This document shows, one piece after another, positions 10,813-23,890 of a DNA stretch of 64,000 nucleotides. The DNA is from Pinus tabuliformis. Its lineage: Eukaryota > Streptophyta > Pinopsida > Pinales > Pinaceae. Below the pieces are notes generated by a model. The model searched no databases. It saw only the letters and a list, made by a program, of their open reading frames with translations, and was not told where the DNA came from. The number at the start of each line of letters is the position of its first letter. Position 1 is the stretch's first letter. Where the stretch lies: assembly GCA_031772625.1 (NCBI GenBank), contig CM062812.1:728660300-728724299 (forward strand), in the 5' to 3' direction. The position numbers and the translations under genes were made by a program.

Positions 10813-11193
10813 CTCTTGTATCTCGTAGGGACCTAACTATCTAGTCTGGAGTTTTCCGGGGAAATCCTAAAACCTAGAATCATACAGAAGTGCCCAGTCA
10901 CCTTCATGGAATATCTTTTTCTTGATGAGGGCATCATGCCATTTTTCTCTTTGTTGTTGAATTAATGTAGTATGCTAAAGAGCTGATAGCCAGATTTCAT
11001 CCAATTCATTGATTTGATGTAGTCTGTTAATCTGTGCTTCATTCAAATCCAACCCTACTTCTTGGGCTATTCTCAATGTCTGAATTTCAAATTCTATTGG
11101 GAAGATATGTTCTTTACCGAACACTAACTGATATGGGGACTATCCTATGGTATTCCTCCAAGTCATGCGATATGCCCACAGGGCTTCTGGCAA

Positions 11194-12084
11194 TCAGGTA
11201 GCCCAGTCATGTCTATGTGAGGTGACTGTCTTTGTTAGAATGGCCTTGATTACTTTGTTGGTACTTTCTACCTGGCCGTTTGCCTGCGGGTGGTATGGAG
11301 ATGTCATTCTATGCAAAATGTGATGATATTTTAATGTAGCAACAATCTTATGGCCTACAAATTGTGGCCCTCCATCCATAATTATTTCTCTGGGCAAGCC
11401 ATACCACACGAAAATTTGGAAAAGAAAATGGATTATTGTGTCCTCTGTTGCCCTTGGTAATGCTTTTGCCTCCACCCATTTAGTCTCATATTATGTTGCA
11501 ACCAGTATATATGCCTTTTGATTAGATGATGGGTTTATTTGGCCAATGAAATCTAATGCCGAGCATTCAAAAGGTTTAATGACTAACTGTGGGTGTAGGG
11601 GCATTTTGTCAGACTAGCTAGGGCGGCCCATTCTTTGGCACCTATCACATGCCTGGACAAATTTCTTGGCGTCCTTAAAAATGGTGGGCCAATAATAGCC
11701 CATCTGTAAGAATTTATGTCCAATCGTGCAGTCTGCAAAGTGTCCACCACAAGATCCATCATGGCAGGATTTTAGGATATTGTAGATTTCGTCTTCCCTG
11801 ATACACCTGCGGATATGCATATCAGCTCCTATGTGAAAGAGGTATCCTCTAATCCAGGAGAACCGAGTGTTGCGTTGCAGGTGCTTGGGTAATTTTCCCA
11901 ATGGTAGGTAATTCGCGACATCTGCGTACCACGGTGTTTTCATGGTTGCAATAAATAGGTGCTCATCAGGGAACTGGTCTTCTACTGCCACTGCATCGTC
12001 TGTTCTTGGCACACGTGAGAGGAAGTTTGCCACCAGATTTTCCTTTCTTGGTCGATCCTTGATTGTTATGTCAAATTCCTTCAA
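11194..12084 (-). pseudogene. Gypsy integrase region (fossil)
   Basis: The first frame holds the zinc-binding part in the Athila/Tat wording (SCHDGSCGGHFADCTIGHKF, YYWPTIFKDAKKFVQACDRC, QRMGRPS). The second holds part of the catalytic core (FLFQIFVWYGLPREIIMDGG, PYHPQANGQVESTNK). A further C-terminal tail is seen at 10621-10812. Confidence 0.88.
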
Positions 12085-13457
12085 AAGTATTAACCATCAT
12101 GCCACTCTTCCATATGTAATAGGTTTATTAGCTAAATATTTGATAGCAGAGTGATCAATATATAAAACCACGGGGTATCCTATTATATAGTGTCTAAATT
12201 TGTTAATAGCATAGATTACAGCTAAAAAATCTTTCTTGGTCATGGTGTAATTCAACTTAGCAGGAGTTAAATTTTTACTGATGCAGTATATCGCATAAGG
12301 TTTCTTATCTTCCTCTTGGTCGAGAACTGCTCCAATGGTCGTATCTGATGCATTGGATGAAATCTAGAATGGTAAATCCGAGTTCGAGCCCCATAATACT
12401 GGGGCTGTTGATACTAGCCGTTTTAATTCTTCAAAGGAAATGTCACATTTTTCAGTCCATATAAAATCAATATTTCCTGTCAAATCATATAATGGTGCAA
12501 CAATTTGGGAGAAGTTCTTTATAAATCTTCGATAATATCTAGAAAATCCCAAAAAACTACGTACCTCGGTTTGAGTGCAAGGGGTAAGTATTAAGGGAAT
12601 TATCAGAATCTTTGCTGGACCTACCTAAATTCCAGCTACTGAGATGTAATGACCCAGGATTAGGCCTTCGGTCATCGTCATGTGGCATTTTGCGTGGCTT
12701 AAACAGAGTCTAGTAGTCATGCATCTTTGTAGGACTTTATCAAATCTACAAAAATGTTGAGTATGGCTCTTTGGAATGTAGCAGGTGCATTGCACAGTCC
12801 AAAAGGTAATACCGTGTCAGCAAACGTCCCCCAAGGGTAGGTGAAGGTAGTCTTATCTTGGTCCTCAAGGGAAATTTGAATTTGGTTGTAGCCACTGAAG
12901 TCATGCAGGAAAGAGAAGAATTTTTTACCTGCCAATGTGTCTAGAAACTAGTCGATGAATGGAAGGGGAAAATGATCTTTTTGTGTTGTTTTATTAAGAT
13001 CTCTATAATCGACACATATATGCCACTTCCCATTATTTTTAGGAACCACAAATAATGGATAAAACCATTTGCTATCTGATATAGGATAGATAAAATTTAC
13101 ATCTAACAGTTTCTGTAGTTCGTCTTTAACAACATCCTTTAGGTGAGGGTTTAATCTTCATTGAGGTTGTCGAATTGGTCTCGCATCTTTCTCAGTGTAG
13201 ATGTGGTGCATACATAATTTGGGGTCAATTCCTTTCATATCTGCGTAATCCCAAGCGAAAGCCTCTTTATATTTCCTAAGGAGTTGGATAAGGCTCTGCT
13301 GTTGGTGATCAGTCAGGTTTTTCTTAATGTTTAGGACTTTTCCTGGCTCAATTTCAATGGGTTTACTATTATAAACAATTGTTGTTGGTATTGTTTGGTC
13401 ATTGATATCTTTTAAGGCGTCTTCTTCAATTTTTTTATTAAGGGCTGCTTCAATCAT
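12085..13457 (-). pseudogene. Gypsy reverse transcriptase-RNase H region (fossil)
   Basis: Segments recognised are LRKYKEAFAWDYADMKGIDP and CMHHIYTEKDARPIRQPQ (RT N-terminus). These are followed by FSFLHDFSGYNQIQISLEDQ and KTTFTYPWGTFADTVLPFGL (RT palm, with CNAPATFQRA next). GFSRYYRRFIKNFSQIVAPL and the start of RNase H come last. This order and wording are typical of plant Gypsy pol. Confidence 0.88.
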
Positions 13458-13782
13458 GTGACATTTATATTAGATACGACAGTTGGGTGGTTAATGTAAG
13501 TGTTAATAATGTCATCTCCTATTTGATTCTTAAATTCAAGAGCATCTGCTACAGTTAGTGGTGATCGAATATTTTCAGTTAAATATGTTACAGGTTGTTT
13601 CCTAGTTTCTATTTTAGTTAGGCTTGGCTAAGCTAGAGGATATAAATCTAGGTTCTTCACGTTACTTCCTCTTGCTATAGTCATACTACCTGTTCGACAA
13701 CTTATATAAGCATCTGCAGTTGCTAGCCAAGGTCTTCCTAATATTAGAGGATGTCCATCTAGCCGGTTTCTAGGATTAATAA

Positions 13783-14127
13783 TCAAGAAATCCGCTGGGC
13801 ATTCCAAGAATCTACAGACGCCATTACATCCTTTAATGTCCCTTCTGGTTTGACAACTGATCCATCAGCAAGTTCCAGCAAGGTCCTAGTTGGATCTAAG
13901 GTTGTGATGCCAAGTCTCTGACAGGTTGTTGTTGTGAGAATATTAATGGCTGCACCTAGATCGACTAATGCATTAGGAAAGGAACATCCATTTATTTGTA
14001 TTGTGACTATAGGGTTTCCTGGGTCTTCATATTTCATCGGTGTTTCTCTGCCTAATAATAAATCAGACAAAGTTCTAACTACATGGACAATTGGTTTTAT
14101 TTTCCTTGTAGGCTTTTTGGTACACAA
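13783..14127 (-). pseudogene. Gypsy aspartic protease region (fossil)
   Basis: The frame reads VTIQINGCSFPNALVDLGAA followed by INIL and LLELADGSVVKPEGTLKDV, the retropepsin pattern of Athila/Tat-like elements. Between it and gag (14130-15070) lies a poorly conserved linker in which I can support no separate gene. Confidence 0.8.
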
Positions 14128-15072
14128 TTCCTTAATGGTTTTTCATAGATTGGAATGTCCTGAATAGCTTGGTGGAGGGGTATTTTTACAAAAAGATTTT
14201 TTAATTCTCCTAGGAGAACGAAATCAGGGCATTCGATTGGGCGAGGTATAATCAATCTTTTTGGGAATGATGGAGAAGAGGTAATAGTTTGATTGTGGCT
14301 TTTCTATTTAGTTGTGTTCTCCATTTGAAATGTTTGTTCTACATGTAGTGGTTCTTCTAATTGTATATGTTTATCACCCTCTGACTCGATTATCTATCTA
14401 GACCTCAATTTGAGTTCATTACACTCTCTCAACTCAGTTTTCAGATCCAGTCCTTCAATAATTTGTACTGACTGGACTGGGCTAGGAGATGTGGTCGTAG
14501 ATTAGGTTGAGGATTCTACTACAACCTGTAAGGTGCTAGTAGCATAGGTTGAGGTAGGGGGATTGTTCCTGCTAGCTAATTTGTAGGTCTTTGCCAGTTT
14601 GACTACCAGTTTTGGTTTTGTGCAGTGGAGGAAGGCCATTGAGATGGATATGGATTTTTTTGCCAGAATGGTGGAAAGTAAAAGGAATTTGGCCACCTAT
14701 TGTTTGGATTTGATTGATTGGACCAACATGGCATAGAAAATGCTTGTGGTAACCAATTAGAAAAGGTGGTAGGTTCTGCCATGTAACTCCTGTGTATTGC
14801 TGAGAATTATAATGTGAGGGCTAAAAGAACGAAAATGGGTTGGTAGGCATACTTGTTTGTCATGCTTGCCATTGGCAATGCTGATTTAACAGGTAGACTA
14901 GTTCCATTTCTTCCTCTGCCTCTTTAAAGACCACTTTTAATCTAGGGAGTGATGGGAAATTTTATGTGGCTTATTCTTTAATGCATATGGCACAAGCCTA
15001 TACCATATCTAGTGGACATTCTTTATGACTATGTTTCTTCCTACATCGAGGGAAAAAAATAACTAGGTTATG

Positions 15073-16130
15073 TTATGCTTCAGCCTGTTTCTGCTTTGAT
15101 TGCATGATGTCTAATTCTGTTTTCAAGGTTTCCAGGATATCTGTCTTGAAATCTTCCAGTAGGTCTCCAATTTCATTATGAGTAATGCTTCCGCTAGAGA
15201 TTTTGTTGTCCTTGGTGATCATATTGTGTTCAGTTGGTTTCAGTCTTGTACTACCCCTCGAGCACCTGATACACAAATCAATAATGTTAGCATATTCTTC
15301 TTGATAGATATCACCTTTACCCATAACATTTAATGTCTTTATCCACTGGTCTTTCATCCCCTTAATCATTGTGTTTTTTAGCACATTATCAGCCAAAGGC
15401 AGATTTGTGTAGGGAGACCTTTGGAGGTTATATTGGAAATGCTCCACATACTCTTCCAAAGTTTCACTAGGTCTTGCTACCATTTGGAATATGCCATCTT
15501 TTAATTCTCTATATCTGCAATAATCCTGATATTTTTTAAGGAAAACAGTTATCATTTTGTCCCAATCATTTATGGTGCCACACCCTGTCCCATAAACCAA
15601 TGCAGCGATGCTCCGTTTAAATTGGAGGGAAACAGCTTCAATTTATGGGGATCGGTGGTGTAATCATAACCTCGACATAGGACGTCAAATTCAAACAAGA
15701 ACGCATCTGGATCTTTTGAAGTGAGTCCATGAAAGGTGGGAATATTTTGTAGAGAGATAGCTTTCATGGGGGCGTTGACAGTTGTGTCAACAATAGAATA
15801 CTGTAATGTAGAGGTTTGGGGTGCTTGTGGATTATTGGCCAATTGATCAAAGATATGCCAGTACCCTTCCAAGATTTCTAGAGCTAGAGAGTTATCCCTA
15901 GGTTGTTTAGAAGAGGTGGGAATGATCCTAATAGTACTCCCTTGATTTGGGACACTCGGTGTCCTCTGCTCAATTACTACCTGAGGGGATCTTGGTTCCT
16001 CTGTTTCCCCTCTTTTTCCTACTCCTTCATGAATGTTTGCAAGAATTCTCTTCTTGTGAGGGAATTGGTCGTGAATTTTCAATGTCTTGAAAACTTTGCT
16101 CAGTCCCTTCAATTTTATTGTGAACCTCAA
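15073..16130 (-). pseudogene. Gypsy gag region (fossil)
   Basis: Two adjoining frames carry the plant Retrotrans_gag pattern. They show IPTFHGLTSKDPDAFLFEFD, then LKLFPSNLNGASLHWF, and after this FLKKYQDYCRYRELKDGIFQ and SETLEEYVEHFQYNLQRSP. It is the structural protein of the Athila/Tat-like element. An N-terminal Pro/Gln/Ser-rich part precedes it. Confidence 0.85.
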
Positions 16131-16671
16131 CGTAGGCTACAGATGGTGAGCCTATGGCCCGAAGGGAGATAGTAGGCTATCTGGAAGCAATGGTTCGGGG
16201 ACCTACTAATGGATTAGATTTAGCTTTTCTTAAGATGTCATCGATAATAGTTGATCGTACAAGGGTCACCGGTCCCTTAGATTTTTTAGGTTTGGGATGT
16301 GGAATTGTCTTGTTTTCTGGTCTTTTCTTCTTAGTCATTCATGCAAGAATTCAAATGTTTATTTCTACCTTAAATTCCTAGCAATTCTCCTGGAAAGTGG
16401 GCAGGGGAGAAGGCAATTTACTTGCTTCGTACGCAGGTTCTTACCTTGCATTCTTAATACCTAGTTCTCTCTAAATAGACAAACATCAAACACCTAATTC
16501 ACTTTTCTGTAATTGTGCTAAAAACCTGGTAGAGGAGCAAGCACTTTACTTGCTCGTTACGTAGGTTCTTACCTTCCATTTTCAATACCCAATTCTTTTC
16601 CAACAGCAATTATCAGATATACATCACTCTTTGTAAAATGGCGACACTCTCCCTGGCAACAACACAAAAAT

Positions 16672-17759
16672 GTTGGTTGATAAAAGGTGTCTTTTAAAAC
16701 TCCTAATTACCCCACATTAATCATCAACGCGGGCAAGTCCTTTTATTCCAAGAGTGTACACAATATGTGCATGCTATGAATCAAGAGAGTAATTTTTCCT
16801 AAAATGAAGTATAAACCTTCGATACAAGAGTAAATGGATGCATTTAATAAACTCGGATTGGAATTATTAAAGGAAATATGACATCTAAGCTTCAAGACTC
16901 AATCCTTTGCTGAAATCATAATCAAATCTCTCACAAGCAATTCAAGTAACCATAGCATCAGCCGAGAGCATCATAGCAATAACTCATCTCTTCTTAGCTG
17001 ACTCAATCTAAATCATACTCAATCTCTACGAAGCCATCCAAATGGAAATGATGTCACTCTGAGAGTTCAATAGCGATAACCAAAATCTTACAGCTGATTA
17101 AATCAATACGATTCAGTATCTAAATAGTTTACTCTGTAATAAACCTAAATCGAATCAAATGACAGTGTTGTAAAATATGTAAAGACAATGCACTACTTCA
17201 ACACAGGAAAGCAGTAAATAGTGAATAAGACAAACTCACAAAAAGTGGGAAAATTAACAAACCATTCAAACTTGCGAGAATCAAAAATATATAACACAAG
17301 GGAGTAGTTTAATCCACCAGAGGTTGGGCCCTTAGCCACCAGCAAACATTGTTGAGCTACTTCAGAGAATACGAATGACGTAAAAGAATACAATCGTTTG
17401 CTTTTATAGTCAGAAAGAGGTAAAAGATAAATGCGATCCATGTTATCTTCAGACACCCTTCCTATTTCACGTTGATCCTCCTGATTTTTCCTCCAACATG
17501 TCCACAACCAATGCGTTCCATTATTCCTTTGTTGGTTTATGTTGTTCCATCATTAGGGAACAACAGTTGTTCCTTTCATCGTTTTTCTGCATAAAGAGGA
17601 TTAAAAGTTAGTTATGATAGCTAAATCTTAATTGCGAGTAGTTCATCCGTTCGTTATCATAATCCATGGATATGTTAGCGTATTAAGATATGAAAGAGAT
17701 AAGAAAACAGGAAAAAGGTGATAGAATTAAGAGTAAATACATACCCATTACATAACTCA
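16672..17759 (-). repeat. 5' LTR of the Athila/Tat-like Gypsy fossil
   Basis: The plus-strand start TGTTGGTTGATAAAA at 16672 directly follows the primer site. The outer end is probably ...CATAACTCA at 17759, just before Copia sequence resumes. A TATATATTTT box in minus orientation lies near 17285-17295. The LTR contains one copy of the palindrome that is amplified at 9934-10515 (17541-17576). The outer end is inferred from where the neighbouring Copia homology begins. Confidence 0.7.
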
Positions 17760-17761
17760 AT

Positions 17762-19476
17762 AGATAGTAAGTCTCAAAGGTGCATCTTTATTAGGTATAA
17801 GGATGGTTTAAAATGTTATAAGATTTGGAGCCCACGAACAAAGAAGGTTGTGTACATTTGAGATGTAGTGTTTAGAGAGGTTAAATATGTTATTGAACAT
17901 GAAGTCCTACCAAATGAACCTAAGAAGATAGAGTCTGAGCTAAAGGAGGAAGAATCAGACTCTACAGCAGAACAGGAATCAGAGAATGAAGAGCCACAAA
18001 CTCCAAATGTTAGAAGATCAGTTCGAGAAAGAAGAAATCTACAAAGGCATAGTCCATCTACTTTTTGTTCAAATTTTTCTTTATTTATTATCGATGATGA
18101 TCATAGAACTTTCAGGGAGGAAATATATTCAGAGGATGGAAAAATATAGAAAGAGGCCATGGTTGATGAAATGACATCTTTGGACAAAAATGAGGTTAGG
18201 GACCTAGTGGAGTGGGTGGTTGGAAGGAAACCCATTGGAAGAAAATGGGTGTTTAAGAAGAAGATGAAATGCAAAAGGAAAGGTGGAGAAATATAAAGCT
18301 CGGTTAGTATAAAAAGGTTATTCCCAGGTGCAAGGAATTGATTTTGGTGATATTTTTTCTCTTGATGTCAAGGTAGCTTCTACTATATTACTTTTATTTG
18401 TTGTTTTTGTTTTTTAATTTGAGGTAGAACATATTGATATGAAGAAAACATTTCTTCACGGGCATCTGCAAGAAGAGATCTACATGAAGCAACCTGAAGG
18501 CTTTGAGTTGAAGAGAAAAACAATTGATATGCAGGTCAAAAAAAGTCTCTGTATGGGTTAAAACAGTCGACAAGAATGTGGTATCAAAAATTTGATACAT
18601 ATATACGAGAACTTGGCTTCACCAAAAAAAAAGCGGATCATTGTGTGTATTTTAAATTAATTGTTGACCTTGTTATTTATCTGGTCTTACATGTGCATGG
18701 TATGTTGCTGATTGGAAATGACAAATAAATTATCCAGGATTTGAAGACCCAATTGTCCTCCAAATTTGACATAAAGGATCTTGGTGTTTTAAACTATACT
18801 TTGGGCATGGAAATTAAACAAGATTGAGCAAAGAGGAAGCTTGGATTAAACCATAGGAAGTACATCAAGACAATACTAGCGAGGTTTAATCTGGAGGATA
18901 GTAAATCAGTGAAGATTCCTATTTATGTAGGTGTACAGTTATCTACTGAACAATGTCCCAAGGCACAAGAAAAGGAAGAAGATGTGTCTCGTGTTCTATA
19001 CACAAGTGAAGTCGATAGCCTGATGTATGTAATTGTATGTAGTAGACCATACATTGCACATGGAGTGGGAGTATTATGCAAGTTTATGTCAAAACCAAGG
19101 AAGGAGCATTGGACAACAGTGAAGTAGGTTTTCAGGTATTTGCATGGCACCAGTCATTATGATCTCTACTACCAAGGAAGAGGAGTATTGTATAGAGTTT
19201 TGGACATTCATGTCTTTGTTGATGCAAAATGGGCTGGGGATCTGGATCAGAGAATACCTACAAGTGGGTATGTGTTTAACCTATTTGGAGGTGCAGTAAT
19301 TGGAGAATAGGTTGTAGTCACACTATCAACTACAGATGTAGAATACACGACAACCGCTCATGCAAGCAAGGAAGCAATTTGGTTGCAAATATTGTGTTTA
19401 AGTATGGGGTTAGTATACCAAGCTATAAGAATAAACCATGATAGCCAAAGTGAAATTTTCGTAGCAAACAAACTTT
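17762..19476 (+). mobile_element. Copia fossil, copy 3, left half
   Basis: Plus-strand remains of the same Copia family. They run from the integrase C-terminus (about 17762) through RT (about 18170-18830) and RNase H (about 19000-19476). The order matches 42540-44240 of copy 4. The left part is lost to the Gypsy LTR. At 19476 the RNase H sequence stops, and it resumes at 38204, so an 18.7-kb DNA transposon has split this copy. It has many breaks. Confidence 0.9.
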
Positions 19477-19503
19477 AACATTGTAAACTTTGAAACTGGA
19501 AGT
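19477..19503 (+). repeat. Left terminal inverted repeat of the large DNA transposon
   Basis: The first 27 bases match the reverse complement of 38177-38203 at 24 positions. Weaker, A/T-rich similarity continues inward. The outermost base is uncertain by a few positions because the Copia host sequence next to it has diverged. Confidence 0.8.
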
Positions 19504-20314
19504 CATATTTTTACCCGTTTTGTAGAGATAGCAAAAAAGTGACCCGATTTTGAAAATGGGTGATGCAGAACACACATGTGATTTTTAGAGCATAGTTTTT
19601 GGCATTATAAATTTTTTTATGTACATTTCGTTTTAGAATGGTAGTGTTTTTGATGCTGATTTTAAAAAGTGGTAATTCTACACTAGGCCCTTTTTTAAAA
19701 GGTTTTTCTTTCTAATATATGAAATGTAAATAGTTATTTTGTAAATCTAATAATTTTTTAAGTGGTCGTTTTTTTCATATTTTCTTGTTTTTATTTTAAT
19801 TTTAATTTTTTGTAGTGAGGTTTTTATTGTTTTGCATATTTAAAGAAGGTCAATATTTTGAATTTTCGATATTCTACATATTTATACATCGTTAATTAAT
19901 TTTTCAATCCACATGAAATAATTGTTTCTAAAAAACAATATTTTTTAACAATGAACATAAAAATAACCATTTTTAACATAAATATAACTAAAAAGATACA
20001 CATTTTGATAATTTTTTGCTAGAATTTACATGTAAAAATCGCAATTTTTATACAAAAATTTTAACTAAAAATAGTTAAATAAAAGTTTTTTTTTTTATGA
20101 ATTTCATGTCAAAAAAATAATAATAATCACTTTTTTTCAAAAAATAATTATTAACTTAAAAATTAATGCGAAAATCACATATTACAAATATTGAACGCAT
20201 AACAACCTTAATTGAGTGTATATTCTTCTCATAAAATGTCAAAGTCAAAACATTACAAGTATAACTACTTAATGGTTACAAAAAATGAGCTTGATTTCCA
20301 AGCATAACTTAAAT
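19504..20314. other. AT-rich subterminal region, no gene seen
   Basis: This lies between the left terminal repeat and the 3' end of the methyltransferase-like gene. It consists of A/T runs and short open frames only. It probably holds the 3' untranslated part of the gene and subterminal transposon sequence. Confidence 0.5.
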
Positions 20315-23300
20315 TTAATCAACAATGTCATGTAATCCAAACTTTTCGTCCTCTAGAGTTTCATCATTGTCCTCTTACACAATATTTTCTTCTTCCTTTT
20401 GCTCATTTTCCTCTTCTAATGGATCTTTGATGTTTGTGAATCTCCCAATGTATGTCTTTCCAAACATTCCATGTAATGGTGGTTGGGGTTCCTTTGCCTT
20501 TTTTGCCACACCTAATTCACTAAAGTCCCCTTTCTTCAACCCAATTTCTTGCATTGCATCTGGAAGAAATTAAAGAGCATTAATTCTTTGCTGAATGAAA
20601 TTGCACTGTATTGATCTTTTTAAATTACAATGCAATTTATTCCTTTTTGAAAGCAGCATGCTAGTGTTTTACCTAATTATCAAGCACAAAATAAATAATG
20701 AAGTAAATTAGTACAATGACATATTAATTAAAAAATAACATATTTAAATTCAATTCAATACAATAAAACATACCTAAGCCAGAAAATAAATAGAGAACCC
20801 AATCTCCTTCATTTGAACATATGTCTATAAGATAGTTAATCAATGGTTGTGGTTTGTGATAAATGTTAACCAGCTCTCCTTTTGCTTCTTTGTCTTCATA
20901 TGTTAGTTTTTTCACAACAACATCATAAGTCAGTATTTGGCTATGACTCTTTCCGTCTACCCGATTAAAAATCATAGAAATATAGCAATCGTCTTTTGCT
21001 CAACTATCAATATGAATGAACTCGCATTCATTTATAAATAGTTGATATTCACAACTAGATTTGACTTTTGCCTGTAACATGAAATAGTAAAAGTTCAATA
21101 AACTTGTACATAAATGAATTTTTCAACATTAGTCAAATATACATTTTATTTGTCTTACCATGTAAGTTGCATCCTTGAATTTGTTTTCCCCTTGAAGCTT
21201 CACAATATCATTGCCAATTGTATGTCTGAATGAAATGTCACAAATCTCCATAATGGTGATGACGTGACTTCTACAAATCTCGCAACCACTTTACTAAGAG
21301 CTTGATAAGTATAAGGGTCACTATCATAGTCAATATTTGGAATATTGAAACCATGGGGAATATCTGCAATAACTAGGGCATAATCCCTTTTAGGTATGAG
21401 TTTACCAATGTCTTCATAGTCGCCTTGTATTACTTGATATTAAATAATGTCTAGCCCATTCCAATTGAAATGAGTAAGAGTTGGATCAAGTTCAACATTC
21501 TTAATACATTGCTTCCTTAGTCTTTCGATCTTTATTTTTCAATAAAGGTTCTGAAACTATCTGGTGCTCCACTCTCATCCTTCTTCATCTTTTATAAAAT
21601 AAACAAATATATGTGTAAGTTATAAATTAAAAATAGTACACAAATGAATAAAAATGAATGTATAAATCAAGATGCCTTTTTAAATGCAAGATAAAAAGCT
21701 TTTAATGTTCATGTAGAACTTGAATCTGGATAGTTGCGTACAATATCATCCCAACTATCTTCATTCAACAATTAAACCATTTGTTCTTGAATTTTCATGT
21801 AAACTTTTTCACTGCATAGATAAAGTAACAAAAAGTTAATATAATGAAATGTATAACAAATACTACCAAGAACAACATGTTTTATTTAAAAGAAAATTAT
21901 AATCTAGAAATAAATAAAAATAATTCAACAAACTTACTTTTGAAATTCCTCAGACATTTCCTCCAATGATAATTCCCCTGACCTCACACGAGATAATATT
22001 GTTTTGACAAATTTTTCATCTTTCACTCCTTGCATTGCTCTCCAAGGTGTGATAGTCATATCTTTTGGAAGCTGCTTCATTTCAGGAGCTGATTTACTGC
22101 TGCTACATATCAATGGCTTAGACTTTTTGACCTTCTGGTTTTTAATGCCAATGTTTTCCCACATGCTAAAAATCTCATCAATCAACTCCCATACATCTCC
22201 AGTTCCAAATGCCAATTGGAAAATGTTGTCAACACCTCTGAATAAATGACTAATTTTGTTTCCTTTTCCACCTTTTGAATTGTTTTTCTCTTCAATTTGA
22301 TAGCCTATTTCCATACAACATTCCTTTCGAAAATCTACAGTAACATTTATCCTATCCCCACCACATTTTTCTTGAAATTCACTATGAATAAATCTAACCC
22401 TTTGGATGAAATTCATAGATATCCTATATTCATTATCTGAATTATGATCCCATGCCACTAACTTTGCTTCTGTATCTGATAAACCAGCATAAATGACACA
22501 TTTCATTGTTTCAAAATTTGGGTTATTAAGATATTCCTCCATCAATTATCTTTGAGCTTCTACAGAATGGTTCCCCCCAAGCACATAATAATTGTATTCA
22601 AAAGATTTTGACTTATCAAATGCTTCTTTGTTGGGAACTTGAACTGGATCAACAAGAAGCACATAACTAACCACATGAGCATCTGGATTGTACCTCATCA
22701 ATGTCTTCAAGTTGTGAACATGCAGATGATGTGGCTTTCTGACTTGATATTGATATTGTCCTTCGCTTGCCTTATAGGTTTGTTTGACATTAAGCTGAAA
22801 TGTACGACCACCATCAATTAAGTTTCTCCTTGTCAAATTCTGTCGAATGGAATTTTGTTTTGTTTTGATAATGCCATCCTCTAAATCAGCTCCTGATGTA
22901 ATGATTTCTCTGCTTTATTTTGAAGTTTCACTAGGTTCTTGACTGCTAGTAATGACTACTTCAAAATCTTCAACTTTACTTTTCTTCTTCATAACATTCT
23001 CATCATTAGCCGTAACAGATTTATTCTTGGGCATTGTTACTTTTGGTATTTTAAGACTCTTCTCAGTTCCAATGTCATCTTCAGTAACAGAAACATATGC
23101 TTCACTGTCAGTTTAAACTTCATCGTCCTCAAAAGTAACTTGTCTACCCTTGCTAGATTTATCCACTAGAAGCATTTTTTTCTGATCCCTTGGATGTAGT
23201 TTTGTAGCATCATCAATTACTACATTTTTCTTATTTTCCATATCTTCTTCTGACACAAAGTAAAAACTACTGACAACTTTCATAATATCATGCTCTATGA

Positions 23301-23890
23301 AATGAATGTCTCCCAACCTAATTGAGCAACTTCCAACAAAATTCTGCCAAACAAAATATCATATGTCAATAAAAACAAAGCCAAAAAAATATAGTGAGAC
23401 ACTTACTAGAATGCAAAATACAAATATAAATAACAATACTTACGATGTTTTGTTTCATCTCATTTATGATTTGTTTAAACAACTCTCTAGATACCTCTCT
23501 CGTGTCATAAAATGAATCTGATAGCCGATATTTAATCCTTTCATGTGACTCGGGAGCTTTTGTAAGTTTGTAAACAACTTCATTGTCCGGTACCAAACAC
23601 GTATCTATGGCTCTTCCCATCACCTCATAAATTCCATTATCAATCGGTATATCAATATATACATATATATTCACATTTTGGATTTCTCTTTCTTTCACAT
23701 ACCAAATTCTTGATGAAAATTTCACTTCTTTTGAATTCTTCCAATATGAAATCATCTTCTTATCATTTGAGGCACTTGAAAGATTTGTAGCCATGAGTTC
23801 AGGTGGAGTTCATTCACCAATGTTTTTTGAAAATGCACCTTTAAGATTCTTTGGTCTAGAAAGATTCACAGAAATCTTCTTTGATGCCAT
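20315..23890 (-). pseudogene. Spliced gene with ParB-like segment and DNA N4C/N6A methyltransferase-like domain
   Basis: I take the start as ATGGCATCAAAG at 23890, and the frame ends with TAA at 20315-20317. Introns with GT-AG ends are visible at 23344-23443, 21812-21937 and 20673-20773 (100, 126 and 101 bp), and more are likely. Domains in order: a basic N-terminal region of unknown fold (23794-23445; WYVKEREIQNVNIYVYIDIP), a charged linker, and a ParB/sulfiredoxin-like part (22836-22546; VSYVLLVDPVQVP, then YYVLGGNHSVEAQR). A helical region follows (22545-21938). The beta-class methyltransferase parts come last: motif IV as YALVIADIPHGF (21347-21382), KPQPLINYLIDICSNEGDWV, motif I LFSGLG (near 20774-20800), and GKTLACCFQKGINCIVI after the last intron. 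ParB-like plus N4/N6 methylase pairing is known in bacteria and phages. Several stops and frame changes mark it as decayed, and DIPH for DPPY is unusual. The methyltransferase call is by motif only. Confidence 0.72.

Larger units (their letters stand above)
10621..17759 (-). mobile_element. Ty3/Gypsy fossil, Athila/Tat-like
   Basis: A broken minus-strand Gypsy element. From right to left it has an LTR (about 16672-17759), a primer site in the TTGCCRGGGA style of Athila/Tat elements (plus-strand TCCCTGGCAACAACACA, about 16652-16668), and gag (15073-16130). A linker follows, then protease (13783-14127), RT and RNase H (about 12085-13457), integrase with HHCC zinc region and core (about 11194-12084), and an integrase tail to 10621. 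It has many breaks. I could not find a matching left LTR, so the left limit is set by the coding tail. It cuts the Copia sequence that starts at 17762. Confidence 0.85.

Noticed and set aside
19470-19478. A target-site duplication for the large DNA transposon
   Set aside because: Left flank (AACTTT/TTAA) and right flank (TTCCTTCTT) do not match convincingly at any length, so no duplication is claimed.
20315-23890. Bacterial contamination or an organelle insertion as the source of the ParB/methyltransferase-like gene
   Set aside because: It has GT-AG introns, AT-rich plant-like codon use, decay typical of nuclear repeats, and lies between TIRs inside a plant Copia element.
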